From: Leptospira selangorensis
GTDB taxonomy: Bacteria; Spirochaetota; Leptospiria; Leptospirales; Leptospiraceae
DNA: 64,000 nt
Direction of reading: 5' to 3'
NCBI RefSeq assembly: GCF_004769405.1
Contig: NZ_RQES01000018.1
Coordinates: forward strand, 248,001-312,000
Shown here: positions 33,262-41,627 of the stretch, piece after piece
Position numbering within the stretch: the stretch's first letter is position 1
Layout: each line of letters starts with the position of its first letter
Translations under genes and position numbers: made by a program
The notes under the pieces: generated by a model
What the model was told of the DNA's origin: nothing
The model's database searches: none
What the model saw: only the letters and a program-made list of their open reading frames with translations

Positions 33262-34260
33262 TTAATTAGGCTTTTTATTTTTTCCTTTTGGCACTATGAT
33301 TTGAATATCCTGATTTTCGGTTTCTATTACTTTTTCCGGTTCAGGGAAAGCGTTTCGGAATTCGTTCATTTGTTTTTCATTATATCTGTTTGCGGCATTG
33401 ATCACTCTATATAAATGATCTTCTTGCTCTCTATTAAAATTGATTGAATTCGTTGTAGCGAAATCATCCCCCAGAAAATCGACAAAAAAGAAACCTGCAA
33501 AGAAATCGGCTATTTCTGTATAATGAAGTTCAACTTCGGCTCCTATTAAAACAAATCCTACTTTACCTCCGTTACTCCAATAGTCCCGATAATTTATATA
33601 AAGAGGATTGTTCGGCATATGTACAAAGAAACCGTCCCAAGTACCTGCATAGGCTCTTCTTCCCGTTCCGATCCTTCTTCCATGAATTGCAGCTCCTCCA
33701 AAACCTAAAAACGCATACTCGGCCGAAGATTCTTCCGAAATCCCTAAGTTTCTTTTTTGTGACCAACCGAAGGATACCGTTCTTCCTGCGTATAAAGTTG
33801 TCTGCATAGCGCGGGTATTCCAACTACTTACACCGATTTGGGGGCCGATAGATATATTTAAACTAAATATATCTAATAAATCTAATAGACGATCCGGAAT
33901 ATACCATGCTAGTCTCTCGAAAAAGCCGCTTTCTTCGGGAGATCTTTTGGCAAAACCTTGCCCCAAAGCATTATCGTATTTAGTCCTTCTTTGCCAAACT
34001 TCAGGTAATTTTTCCCAGAGAATTTCAGCTTGTGCATTATCCGGATAAATCCTAAAAACTGCTCTCAGAGATTCTGAAGCTTCTCCATATTTTTTTTCCT
34101 GGATAAGACGTTCCGCGTCGTTTAATAAATATTTCGCAGATACGTTTACTTCCTTATACGCCGGGGCAGACGCACAATTTAGGATCGAGGCATTTAAACA
34201 AAATAATATTAGAATTCCAAAATATATTTTAAAGTAAGATAATTTTTTCTCGAAACTCAT
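33262..34260 (-). CDS. putative lipoprotein of unknown function
   Basis: The start is set at 34260 because AGGAGA lies 11 bases upstream there; the frame is open to 34326. The N-terminus is a lipoprotein signal (YFGILILFCLNASILNC). Residues about 60-110 read like a TPR-type helix pair (AERLIQEKKYGEASESLRAVFRIYPDNAQAEILWEKL). The rest is rich in Gly and aromatic residues, like a beta-structured surface protein. No known family. It follows the predicted outer-membrane protein gene with an 85-base gap on the same strand. Confidence 0.65.
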   Translation of the reverse strand: MSFEKKLSYFKIYFGILILFCLNASILNCASAPAYKEVNVSAKYLLNDAERLIQEKKYGEASESLRAVFRIYPDNAQAEILWEKLPEVWQRRTKYDNALGQGFAKRSPEESGFFERLAWYIPDRLLDLLDIFSLNISIGPQIGVSSWNTRAMQTTLYAGRTVSFGWSQKRNLGISEESSAEYAFLGFGGAAIHGRRIGTGRRAYAGTWDGFFVHMPNNPLYINYRDYWSNGGKVGFVLIGAEVELHYTEIADFFAGFFFVDFLGDDFATTNSINFNREQEDHLYRVINAANRYNEKQMNEFRNAFPEPEKVIETENQDIQIIVPKGKNKKPN

Positions 34261-34345
34261 CTTGTTCTCTTTCTCCTGGAATTTTAGGAAACTTTCCGAC
34301 GATTCATTAAATTTTCTTGGTTCCAAAATTTATACGACTCCGTTC

Positions 34346-35440
34346 TTAATATTTATATCCGAATTCGATTCCGAATTGTGATCTTGTGTCTCTGGAATTC
34401 GGGAAAGGACCCATAGGTGGAGACGCTAATGTAAATAATAACTGAGATATATCACTTGAAATTATTAAATTCCCAGAAGACGGTACATCAGCGTCTTTAA
34501 CTTTTTGTGTAGAATCTTGGTAAGCGAATGAGACCCTAAAAAAGGAAATTTCGTTAATATAATACCTATATCCTAAGGAAGTTCTAAAACCTTCTAATTC
34601 ACTCTTTACGAGCCCAGTTGCTTTGGAGGCAATTGGTAAATATGTGCCTAAAGAGGATATGGACATAGAGAGATATTGGTTTTCGTATTTGGAATCGTTT
34701 CCGAAACTTTTAAAATATTCGAAACCGAAATCGAAACTCGATACTGGAGATAGATTGAGTTTATAATTCATCCCAAGCACAGCATTTCCGAAAGTTTCTG
34801 CAAATTTGATCTTCTCTTGGTTAATGGCGTCTATCCCAGAATAAGGCGCTCCGTTGGAAACTCCGACATACGGATAAGGTTTTGAAGAAGTGCTGAACGT
34901 ATTTCCATAGGCTTCAACACCTATACGAAAAGCTAGATTTTCTAAATATTTGTTCGAGGAGTTTTCGAAAAAGAAAAAATCCGTCAAAAAAGCGACCCTA
35001 GATGTAATCAGCTTATTATTTGAATAAGTCCTGAACGACAGATCCGTAATACTTACAGGAGAACCCATATACGGCTGAAAATTTAAGGTTGCTAAGTCGT
35101 TTAGATTATTACTTCCAGAATGCAAGTTTGCGTGAGATAGGAAATAATTCGTTTTAATAAAATTGCTATGTCTAATATCAGTTTCCCATTCTATTCCCTG
35201 TCCCTGGAAATTTGCAATATTAGGTTTTACGAATTCATTTGAGCCTGAATTTACTTGGTTGATGGCCCTAGTATTTATGAGACTCATCGCATTATTTGCC
35301 GTAGCCGAGTTTACGGAAATGTTCGTGATCCTAATTCTAGAAAGTGTATATCCTTCTACTGTTTGATCCGTGTCTTTCGAATATACGGAAGAACTTAGTA
35401 AAAATACGCAAAGTAAGATCCAAGAATTAATATATCTCAA
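34346..35440 (-). CDS. predicted outer-membrane beta-barrel protein
   Basis: I start the gene at TTG 35440, which has GAGG eight bases upstream; the frame runs open to 35467. An N-terminal signal (YINSWILLCVFLLSSSVYS) is followed by about 340 residues of alternating polar and hydrophobic segments rich in Ser, Asn, Tyr and Phe. The end is SQFGIEFGYKY, an aromatic C-terminus typical of barrel proteins. The family is not recognised. Its neighbours are lipoproteins, suggesting a cell-surface group. Confidence 0.65.
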   Translation of the reverse strand: MRYINSWILLCVFLLSSSVYSKDTDQTVEGYTLSRIRITNISVNSATANNAMSLINTRAINQVNSGSNEFVKPNIANFQGQGIEWETDIRHSNFIKTNYFLSHANLHSGSNNLNDLATLNFQPYMGSPVSITDLSFRTYSNNKLITSRVAFLTDFFFFENSSNKYLENLAFRIGVEAYGNTFSTSSKPYPYVGVSNGAPYSGIDAINQEKIKFAETFGNAVLGMNYKLNLSPVSSFDFGFEYFKSFGNDSKYENQYLSMSISSLGTYLPIASKATGLVKSELEGFRTSLGYRYYINEISFFRVSFAYQDSTQKVKDADVPSSGNLIISSDISQLLFTLASPPMGPFPNSRDTRSQFGIEFGYKY

Positions 35441-35759
35441 AAGAAATACCTCGACTTGCTTTATCAAAAGCGAATGACGTTTGGGTTAATTAGGATTAAA
35501 TTCTGAACCCGGTTTTTATCTCAATTATTTATGTAAAAATAATGTAAAAAAAAGAATATTCTCCCACCTATGACGATTTATGCGCACTTAACTTAGAATT
35601 TATAATATCGATTAGCTGATTTATCTCAAACGGGGTATGCGGATTTGCTGATAAGAGAAAGTTTTAATGAATAGTGCATCAAATACTTACAATATTTTTT
35701 CGGAAAATCAGGTCTTGGCCCTATCTTTAGAAGATCCTACTATAAGGAAGTTAACTTTC
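35441..35759. other. non-coding stretch, 319 bases
   Basis: The sequence is AT-rich and holds the promoter region for the minus-strand outer-membrane protein gene. A weak candidate on that strand is TTGAGA followed by TTTAAT at an 18-base spacing, near 35485-35516. A plus-strand 47-codon frame from 35667 runs into the end of the thioesterase gene but is not convincing. No RNA gene or clear terminator is seen. Confidence 0.5.
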
Positions 35760-36167
35760 TTAAAGAACTTCCATAAACTTAGCGGGACGTTTTCGATTCA
35801 GATCGAGTAAGGTCCACTCTGTGCTAGCTTGGCAGGCAAGCTTTCCATTCGATAAAAGTATTTTCTGTTCGAACACAGCTCTTGTAGGAGAAGTTAAAAC
35901 CAGATCCGATTCGATAGTGATCTCTTCCGGATAAGAGATCTCTTTTATAAATTTCAGATTCAAATTTAAGATCACAGGACCAAAACCTTTGTCTGCAAAT
36001 TCTTCCATGGGAGCTCCCCAATCTCTCATGGCTCTCATTCTGGCCTCGTCCAAATAACCTTGGTAGTTTTTATTATTCACATGCCTGTTTGCATCCAGCT
36101 CGTCCCATCTTACATTTAAAGAATGTTTATGACCTTCTCTGATCTTTTGTCTTTCTGCAATTTGCAT
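35760..36167 (-). CDS. acyl-CoA thioesterase, hotdog (4HBT) fold
   Basis: The 135 residues match the 4-hydroxybenzoyl-CoA thioesterase-like family. They show LNVRWDELDANRHVNNKNYQGYLDEARMRAM, with the catalytic-type Asp in the D-x-x-x-H-V-N-N region, and a beta segment AVFEQKILLSNGKLACQASTEWTLLD. It would hydrolyse acyl-CoA thioesters; the natural substrate is unknown. It starts 3 bases after the stop of the tetR gene, so it belongs to that transcript. Confidence 0.85.
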   Translation of the reverse strand: MQIAERQKIREGHKHSLNVRWDELDANRHVNNKNYQGYLDEARMRAMRDWGAPMEEFADKGFGPVILNLNLKFIKEISYPEEITIESDLVLTSPTRAVFEQKILLSNGKLACQASTEWTLLDLNRKRPAKFMEVL

Positions 36168-36170
36168 GTC

Positions 36171-36776
36171 TTATTCCTTATGGTCCAAAATTTGTATTAG
36201 AAAATTATAAAAGTTTTCCGCAGGTTCCAAAGAGCCTGTTGCCCTTCCTACGAGTAGGGCTCCTCTCCAGGAGGATTCCAGAAACAAAGCGAATTCTCTA
36301 TCCGAGCTAGTAATATTCAGTTTTTTGAATGATCGGAGTTTTTGGATTGCGGAGGCCAGTTGGTCCAAGGCGGAATCAAAATAATTTTTAAGAGGTTTTT
36401 GGAGAGAAGTTTCAGAATATCCCAATTCCTGACCAAACACATTAACCAAACAGGAAACTCCTTCTTTTAGGAGTTTTTTCTCCAGTTTGATCCTTTCCTT
36501 ATATAAATTTAAAAGAGAAGAGATCGGATCTTCTTTTGTTTTTTGAAGGATCTGCTCATTCCATAAGATTGCATTTTCAGAATAATATTCTAATACTTCT
36601 GAGGCAAAGTTTTGCTTGGTAGTAAAATAATTATAAAATGAGGCCTTCGGGATCTCTGCCTCATCAGCGATTTCCTGTATACCTGTTGCGGAATATCCGA
36701 ATTTACGAAAACGATCGATCCCTTTCAGGATAAGAGTATGCCTCTTCTCCTGAGCGGATTCTGCACTGATTCTCAT
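36171..36776 (-). CDS. TetR-family regulator
   Basis: The 201-residue protein has the TetR N-terminal helix-turn-helix (about 10-60: KGIDRFRKFGYSATGIQEIADEAEIPKASFYNYFTTKQNFASEVL) and a variable helical ligand domain. The ATG lacks a ribosome-binding site and lies 5 bases from a 28-base palindrome. Self-repression through that site is likely. The gene sits between an MFS transporter and a thioesterase, so the ligand may be a transported or acyl compound. That is inference. Confidence 0.9.
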   Translation of the reverse strand: MRISAESAQEKRHTLILKGIDRFRKFGYSATGIQEIADEAEIPKASFYNYFTTKQNFASEVLEYYSENAILWNEQILQKTKEDPISSLLNLYKERIKLEKKLLKEGVSCLVNVFGQELGYSETSLQKPLKNYFDSALDQLASAIQKLRSFKKLNITSSDREFALFLESSWRGALLVGRATGSLEPAENFYNFLIQILDHKE

Positions 36777-36781
36777 ACAAA

Positions 36782-36809
36782 ATTAATACGACCAATCGGT
36801 CGTATTAAT
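36782..36809 (-). promoter_or_regulatory. 28-base palindromic operator of the tetR gene
   Basis: ATTAATACGACC (36782-36793) and GGTCGTATTAAT (36798-36809) are perfect inverted copies around a 4-base centre. The inner GACC-N4-GGTC core is typical of TetR-family operators. On the minus strand, TTGATT and TATTAA at an 18-base spacing overlap the palindrome, and TATTAA ends 6 bases before the tetR ATG. A bound repressor would block this promoter. The palindrome also covers the stop codon of the MFS gene. Confidence 0.75.
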
Positions 36810-38055
36810 CAAGTCTTTTTTCTTTCTCTAAAATTTTAGATAATAGGGGTAGGGTGCCTAAAACTAGTAAAATTTCCAAGGCTCCATACAAGATCCCTGT
36901 AAATTCCAGACCTACGGTTTTGTCGTATGTATGACTAAAAGATTCTTGAACCGAGATGGAGACCAAAGGTCCTAAAAGGAATCCCAAGGATCCAAGGCCT
37001 GTGAACACAGTCATGACACTCGCGTTAAAACCGCTGGGTGCAAGGGAAGAGGCAAGCCTCATCGCAGGCACATACATGATCCCTGCGCCTATTCCACAAG
37101 CGATCATGGAAAAGTATAGTCCTGAAGAAGTATTCAAAAACCCAGTACTCGCTTGAGCAATTCCGTAAATGAAAGAACCGATCCAAACTAATGTGATAGA
37201 ATTCCATTTTTTAGAAAGGAGTGCAGCGGGAAGAGATAATACACTCATTAGCAGGAACATGACTCCGAAAAGTCCACCTACTTGTCCCGGAGAAAATCCA
37301 AGGTCTTCCCTTAAATGTAAATTTAAGGAACTTAAAAAATAACCTACAGTAAATCGATCCACAAAATGGAAAGCGATCGGAACGAGTAATAAAGGAGAAA
37401 GTGATAAGGCTGTTTTTGTTTTTTTCCAACCTTCCCATTCTAATTTTTTTAGAGTACCTTCTTCTAAAAAGAAAAAAGATAAAAATCCCAAAACTAAAAG
37501 AATGGATCCACCCACAAAAAAGGGTAGAAGAGGATTTTTATTTCCTAAAAACCCAAGCGACTGGCCGACTCCTCCTCCTAACGTGAGAAGTGTTCCGCCT
37601 AATCCGAATAAAATTCCTTTATTATAAAAACTAGATGTTTGGTCCTTCTCCTTGTCCGAAATACAAGTGAGAAGTAAACCTATAACAAAAATATGCGCTC
37701 CTCCCTCTAAAAATCTCAAAACAAAAAGTGAAGAGATATTTGGCATAAATGGGAGAAGGGCTAACAAAAACGCGTCCAATATAGCAAAAGTTCCGATTAA
37801 TTTTTTTCTGGTCCCTAATTTATCCGATAGCCATCCTGCTAAAGGTGAAAATAAAAAAGAACCAAGCATCGCGGAACTTTGGAACCAGGCTACTCCGTAT
37901 CCGGTTCCACCCAATCTATCTTTTATGATCTCTTTATATACCGGCACGATCATCGTAACCGGAAGCATAGCTAAAAAGATGAAGGATAATGTGATCCAGG
38001 GAAAAGAATCCACCCCCAGGGAGGAGGATTCTTTTTTGGCAGATACTTTTAACAA
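36805..38055 (-). CDS. MFS transporter
   Basis: The 416 residues form about twelve hydrophobic helices with the family motif GWLSDKLGTRKKLIG between helices 2 and 3. The second half has PAALLSKKWNS in the equivalent place. It looks like an efflux-type permease. The start is TTG, with GAGG about 10 bases upstream, and it begins 3 bases after the heme oxygenase stop, implying one mRNA. The substrate is not indicated; a heme breakdown product or a drug-like compound are possibilities. Confidence 0.87.
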   Translation of the reverse strand: MLKVSAKKESSSLGVDSFPWITLSFIFLAMLPVTMIVPVYKEIIKDRLGGTGYGVAWFQSSAMLGSFLFSPLAGWLSDKLGTRKKLIGTFAILDAFLLALLPFMPNISSLFVLRFLEGGAHIFVIGLLLTCISDKEKDQTSSFYNKGILFGLGGTLLTLGGGVGQSLGFLGNKNPLLPFFVGGSILLVLGFLSFFFLEEGTLKKLEWEGWKKTKTALSLSPLLLVPIAFHFVDRFTVGYFLSSLNLHLREDLGFSPGQVGGLFGVMFLLMSVLSLPAALLSKKWNSITLVWIGSFIYGIAQASTGFLNTSSGLYFSMIACGIGAGIMYVPAMRLASSLAPSGFNASVMTVFTGLGSLGFLLGPLVSISVQESFSHTYDKTVGLEFTGILYGALEILLVLGTLPLLSKILEKEKRLD

Positions 38056-38058
38056 AAA

Positions 38059-38739
38059 TCAGTGCCTCGCAGGACTTGCTAGAACTTCTTCGAATTTGGC
38101 TTTGCCTATGGAGGAGATCAAGGTTTCTTCCAACTCGTCGAAAATTTTTCCGTTCAGTTTGAAAACTTCATTTGCTTCTTGTACGATTTTTTCTTTTTCA
38201 GAATCGGAGAGAGGAAGAGAATCCAAGGTGTTTCTATATTTATCCTTAAAATCTTTCGGGCTGGAAATTTCAGGGAATTCATAAAAATCCAGACCAGATG
38301 TTCCTTCAATCCCTAAAGCTTTAGCCGCCACTCTTTTTAAGATCTGCCCGCCGGAAAGATCTCCTAAATAACGAACATAACTGTGAGCTACTAATAATTC
38401 AGGTGAAGTATTTGCAATTTCTCTAATATGTTTTACGTAAGTTTCTGTAGCCGGGGTGGTCTTTGGAGAATGTCCCGATTGAAAAAAATGCGCCAGGTCT
38501 TTTTCGATCATTCCTTTTCTGTATAATTCAGGAAATCTGATCTTTCCTACGATTGGATGGTCTTTTTTGTTTTCCAACTCTTCTTCCATTGCAGCATAAA
38601 CGAAATAAAAAGATTCCAAATGTTTAGCGTAACTTTTGGGCTCCAATACTCCTTTCATAAAGCAGCGAATGAATGCGTTGTTTTCCGCGATGGTATGAGA
38701 TTCGGAGGTTCCGTCTCTTAATGCTTGGGCTAGGCTCAT
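38059..38739 (-). CDS. heme oxygenase
   Basis: Opens heme to biliverdin, CO and ferrous iron. The 226 residues have the HO fold. The axial ligand is His15 in TSESHTIAENNAFI. The distal helix motif is YVRYLGDLSGGQILKRVA, which is highly characteristic. A strong AGGAG ribosome-binding site precedes the ATG. A Fur-like palindrome lies 44 bases upstream. It heads a unit with an MFS transporter, a TetR regulator and a thioesterase. An iron-scavenging role fits leptospiral growth on heme. Confidence 0.93.
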   Translation of the reverse strand: MSLAQALRDGTSESHTIAENNAFIRCFMKGVLEPKSYAKHLESFYFVYAAMEEELENKKDHPIVGKIRFPELYRKGMIEKDLAHFFQSGHSPKTTPATETYVKHIREIANTSPELLVAHSYVRYLGDLSGGQILKRVAAKALGIEGTSGLDFYEFPEISSPKDFKDKYRNTLDSLPLSDSEKEKIVQEANEVFKLNGKIFDELEETLISSIGKAKFEEVLASPARH

Positions 38740-38782
38740 GGGGTTTCTCCTGACAATACTGTGACAAATCTCTAATTTTAGG

Positions 38783-38801
38783 TTTGAGAGTCAATCTCAA
38801 A
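38783..38801 (-). promoter_or_regulatory. Fur-like box before heme oxygenase
   Basis: TTTGAGAGTCAATCTCAAA is a 19-base inverted repeat with 7-base arms. It agrees closely with the TTGAGAATCATTCTCAA type of Fur-family site. It lies 44 bases upstream of the heme oxygenase ATG, just upstream of a minus-strand TAAAAT (38775-38780) that could be a -10 element. Iron-dependent repression is the simplest reading; PerR or another Fur paralogue is also possible. Confidence 0.6.
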
Positions 38802-38892
38802 AAATTAATTTTGGTAGAATTGCCTGGGGAGAGAATTTTGTAGCTTATTTTGTCTTTGTTAGTCATGCAAGCCTCTATACTTTATTAAATCG

Positions 38893-40065
38893 ATGTATTC
38901 TAGAGCAATATTCGTTCTCTTCTTATTTATTCTTTCAGACTGTATAACTTCAAAATCAATACCGGAAAGCGAACTTCGCAAAATTGAATTTTCTAAATTA
39001 AACACTTATTATGCGGGAAAGGACGGAAAAGGTTATGAAACTCCTGACGAGTCTTCAACTGCCATAGTGCAGTTTTTGAACGGTCAAAAAATTAAAGTTT
39101 TAGAATCTCTTTCAGATCCTCGCAGAAACTTATACGGCTGGGTGTTGGTTCAAACTGAATCGGGTACGAAAGCTTGGGTTAAACGAGAAACTATAAAGGC
39201 AAAGTTATTATTTAACGAAGGGATCGGTGAAATTTATTCAATATCTAAACCATATGATAATAGCGGTTTAGTTTCCGAATCTAAACTTCCCGGAGAAAAT
39301 ATCGGACTAATTTTAGATTTATTTATTCATAAGGGAGAGATCGTTTCTTTCGGGCCATGGGAAAAGAAAAATTACAAACAATTTTCTGTGAGTTCCAAGG
39401 AAGATTTAAGGTACCTATCATTTAAAAGAGGACAAACCTTAGAATTAGGAAAGGTAAGAAGATTAGACGAAAAACAGGACGAGCAAGTCGGATGTTGGTT
39501 CGGTTATCCATTCAATGCGCGTATAAAACTTTCTGATCCAGAGATTTCTTATAAAGAAGATTTGGTATTTAAAGGTGATATCCAACCTAAATTGCCACCT
39601 GGGAAGATTGAATATGGAATTAAGAATAAAGATCAAATAAAGATCCTAAATTTACTTGCAAAGGAACTTATTAGATATGCTCCAAAGGAAAGTTTAGGAG
39701 AAATTCCTGAATTAAAATGTGATGGAGGAGAGCATTGCCATATTTCTCTTTGGAGTCTTCCTGAAAAAAAATATCTTTTTGCGACTTTAGAGGGCCGACA
39801 TGAGGTCACCGGTAAATTTCATTCCTTATTTTTAATCGTTTCACTTGAAGAAGGCAAAGAAAAGGTAGTTTCCTATTTGTTCGATCAAGGATTTGAAACT
39901 GCAGGACGTTTTTTTACTAAACTTACCGATATGGATGGGAATGGTATTCCGGAAGTTTGGGTGGGTGACCAAAATTCTCAAAATGAATCTTATATTGAAA
40001 GAATCTTTTTATTGGACAAAGATCTATTTTTACGTCTGGGGGAAAAGTATGGGACCGGTTGTTAA
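38893..40065 (+). CDS. putative lipoprotein with SH3-like domain
   Basis: The 390 residues begin with a lipoprotein signal (AIFVLFLFILSDC, Cys near 17). Residues about 35-105 resemble a bacterial SH3 domain (YAGKDGKGYETPDESSTAIVQFLNGQKIKVLES, then WVLVQTESGTKAWVKRE). The C-terminal third contains LTDMDGNGIPEVWVGD, an EF-hand or FG-GAP-like calcium-loop pattern. The family is not recognised. There is no ribosome-binding site. TATACT at 38876-38881 would place transcription only a few bases before the ATG. Confidence 0.65.
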   Translation: MYSRAIFVLFLFILSDCITSKSIPESELRKIEFSKLNTYYAGKDGKGYETPDESSTAIVQFLNGQKIKVLESLSDPRRNLYGWVLVQTESGTKAWVKRETIKAKLLFNEGIGEIYSISKPYDNSGLVSESKLPGENIGLILDLFIHKGEIVSFGPWEKKNYKQFSVSSKEDLRYLSFKRGQTLELGKVRRLDEKQDEQVGCWFGYPFNARIKLSDPEISYKEDLVFKGDIQPKLPPGKIEYGIKNKDQIKILNLLAKELIRYAPKESLGEIPELKCDGGEHCHISLWSLPEKKYLFATLEGRHEVTGKFHSLFLIVSLEEGKEKVVSYLFDQGFETAGRFFTKLTDMDGNGIPEVWVGDQNSQNESYIERIFLLDKDLFLRLGEKYGTGC

Positions 40066-40077
40066 TAGAAGTATTAA

Positions 40078-41130
40078 TCAATCCTCCATATCCCAGAAAA
40101 AATCCTTATTCGTAAGCTCAGATTCTTCAACTTTTTGAAAGGAGTTCCTACCATCTTCTTCGGAAGATAAAGGAAGATCCGAACCTAATCTTTCCAGATC
40201 CTGGGTTTCTCTTTCCCAATATTCTTCCGTTCCGAAATGAGGAAACGCATTCGGGAAAGAAGGGTCTTCCCAACGTTTTGCGATCCATGCAGAATAATGA
40301 ATATACCGTAAGCCGCGCAGAGGTTCCACCAGATCAAACCAAGAAGATCGAAATTCCCGAAATTCTCGGTAACCTTCTAAAAAGATCTCTCTTTCATACT
40401 CGGAGGCTGAGTCACCAAATGGAAGAAGCATCCAAAAATCCTGGACTGCAGGCCCGGTAACAAAATCGTCGAAATCTATAAAACAAAGCCCGTCTGCGGT
40501 TTGTATTAAATTTCCTTTATGGCAATCCCCATGGATCCTATGGAATGGCATGTCTTTGGAAGCTTCGGAGAATGAATTGAAAATTCGATTGCAAGCATCC
40601 TCGTATCTTTTCCAGAGATGAGTGGGTAGGAACTCCTTCTCTTTTAAAAAACGTAAAGGTTCCTCGCCGAAATTTTTGAGATTATATTCGATCCTATGTT
40701 TAGATTGTTTTGAGGCTCCTATATTATGGATCCTAGCAAGTAGTCTTCCGGTTTGGATCAAATTGTTTTTGTCCAACTCTTCCACTAGTCTTCCTTTTTG
40801 GAGAGGCCAAATCGTATAATAAATTCCTTTTGTTTCTCTGACTGTGACTCCGTTCTCTAAAGGTAAAGGAGCTACTACTGGGATCTCACCTTCTTCCAAC
40901 TCTTTTAGAAAAGAATGTTCTTCTAATATTTGATTGAGAGTCCAACGTCCAGGGCGATAGAATTTTACTACGAGTCTTCCGCCTTCTTCTAAGCCGACAT
41001 CATATACTCTATTTTCTAAACTGTTTAATGCGAGGCAATGCCCGGAAACTGAAAATCCAGCATCTTCTACCGCTGATAAAACGGAATCTATATCCAGTCT
41101 ATTATAGAATTCTTTGCCTGGGATTTCCAT
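40078..41130 (-). CDS. SrkA/RdoA-like stress-response serine/threonine kinase
   Basis: The 350 residues are of the aminoglycoside-phosphotransferase kinase superfamily, close to YihE/SrkA. They include the ENRVYDVGLEEGGRLVVKFYRPGRW nucleotide region, the catalytic HGDCHKGNLI and the metal-binding CFIDFDD. SrkA protects cells in envelope or oxidative stress. The start is set at ATG 41130 (MEIPGKEFYNRL); a TTG at 41160 would add ten residues. The start region sits inside an inverted repeat. Confidence 0.85.
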   Translation of the reverse strand: MEIPGKEFYNRLDIDSVLSAVEDAGFSVSGHCLALNSLENRVYDVGLEEGGRLVVKFYRPGRWTLNQILEEHSFLKELEEGEIPVVAPLPLENGVTVRETKGIYYTIWPLQKGRLVEELDKNNLIQTGRLLARIHNIGASKQSKHRIEYNLKNFGEEPLRFLKEKEFLPTHLWKRYEDACNRIFNSFSEASKDMPFHRIHGDCHKGNLIQTADGLCFIDFDDFVTGPAVQDFWMLLPFGDSASEYEREIFLEGYREFREFRSSWFDLVEPLRGLRYIHYSAWIAKRWEDPSFPNAFPHFGTEEYWERETQDLERLGSDLPLSSEEDGRNSFQKVEESELTNKDFFWDMED

Positions 41131-41164
41131 GATTGCTAGTATCCGTACAGAAACTAGCAATCAT
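41129..41164 (-). promoter_or_regulatory. inverted repeat covering the srkA-like start
   Basis: ATGATTGCTAGT (41129-41140) and ACTAGCAATCAT (41153-41164) are perfect 12-base inverted copies with a 12-base loop. In minus-strand RNA the hairpin would include most of the srkA-like start codon (41128-41130). It is either an operator or a translation-controlling hairpin. Confidence 0.5.
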
Positions 41165-41175
41165 AGGATTTTTTA

Positions 41176-41610
41176 TTATTTTGCGGCTGCCGCTTTCGCC
41201 GCGAGAGCTGCAAATTCTTCCTTACCAAAAGCAGTTCCCGCGATTCCCCATCCTCCTTCCGCGGCTTCCGTTAGAAGCACCCAAGTCCGAGAGGCTTGGC
41301 TTGGATCACTGGAGATCTCTACAACGATCTCAGTGATTTCCTTCACGAGTTGTTTTTGCCCATTCCGGTTCAATACTCCGGGAGGTGTGATCACTTGGAC
41401 ACGGACAGTTTTAGCAAGAGCATCGGCAGCCGTTTGGACAGATGAGGCTTGCATTTTATGGATATAGGCAGCGGTATTTTGCAAATGAAGTGGGCCGGGT
41501 TCCGTTACTCCTTCTGCGCGTAAAACTGCACGGGTTAGTTTTTCCCCGAGTTGGCGGTCCTTCTCCGGGGGAAAAAGATCGTTTGGTGCATAAACGTCTA
41601 TCATTGGCAT
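41176..41610 (-). CDS. tautomerase-family (4-oxalocrotonate tautomerase-like) protein
   Basis: I start the gene at ATG 41610, which has TAGGAG upstream and gives Met-Pro-Met, leaving the catalytic Pro1 needed by tautomerases. The longer open frame to 41724 lacks this. The 144 residues have two tautomerase-like halves (IDVYAPNDLFPPEKDRQLGEKLTRAVLRAEG and RVQVITPPGVLNRNGQKQLVKEITEIVVE). The C-terminus is Ala/Lys-rich. The substrate is unknown. It is divergent from a tetR gene that probably controls it. Confidence 0.8.
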   Translation of the reverse strand: MPMIDVYAPNDLFPPEKDRQLGEKLTRAVLRAEGVTEPGPLHLQNTAAYIHKMQASSVQTAADALAKTVRVQVITPPGVLNRNGQKQLVKEITEIVVEISSDPSQASRTWVLLTEAAEGGWGIAGTAFGKEEFAALAAKAAAAK

Positions 41611-41627
41611 AAAATGGCTCCTAAAAA

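Noticed and set aside
35667..35810. Plus-strand 47-codon frame starting MNSASNTYNIFSENQ after GAGAAAG
   Set aside because: It runs into the antisense 3' end of the thioesterase gene and resembles no family. The composition is ordinary AT-rich sequence, so I do not count it as a gene.
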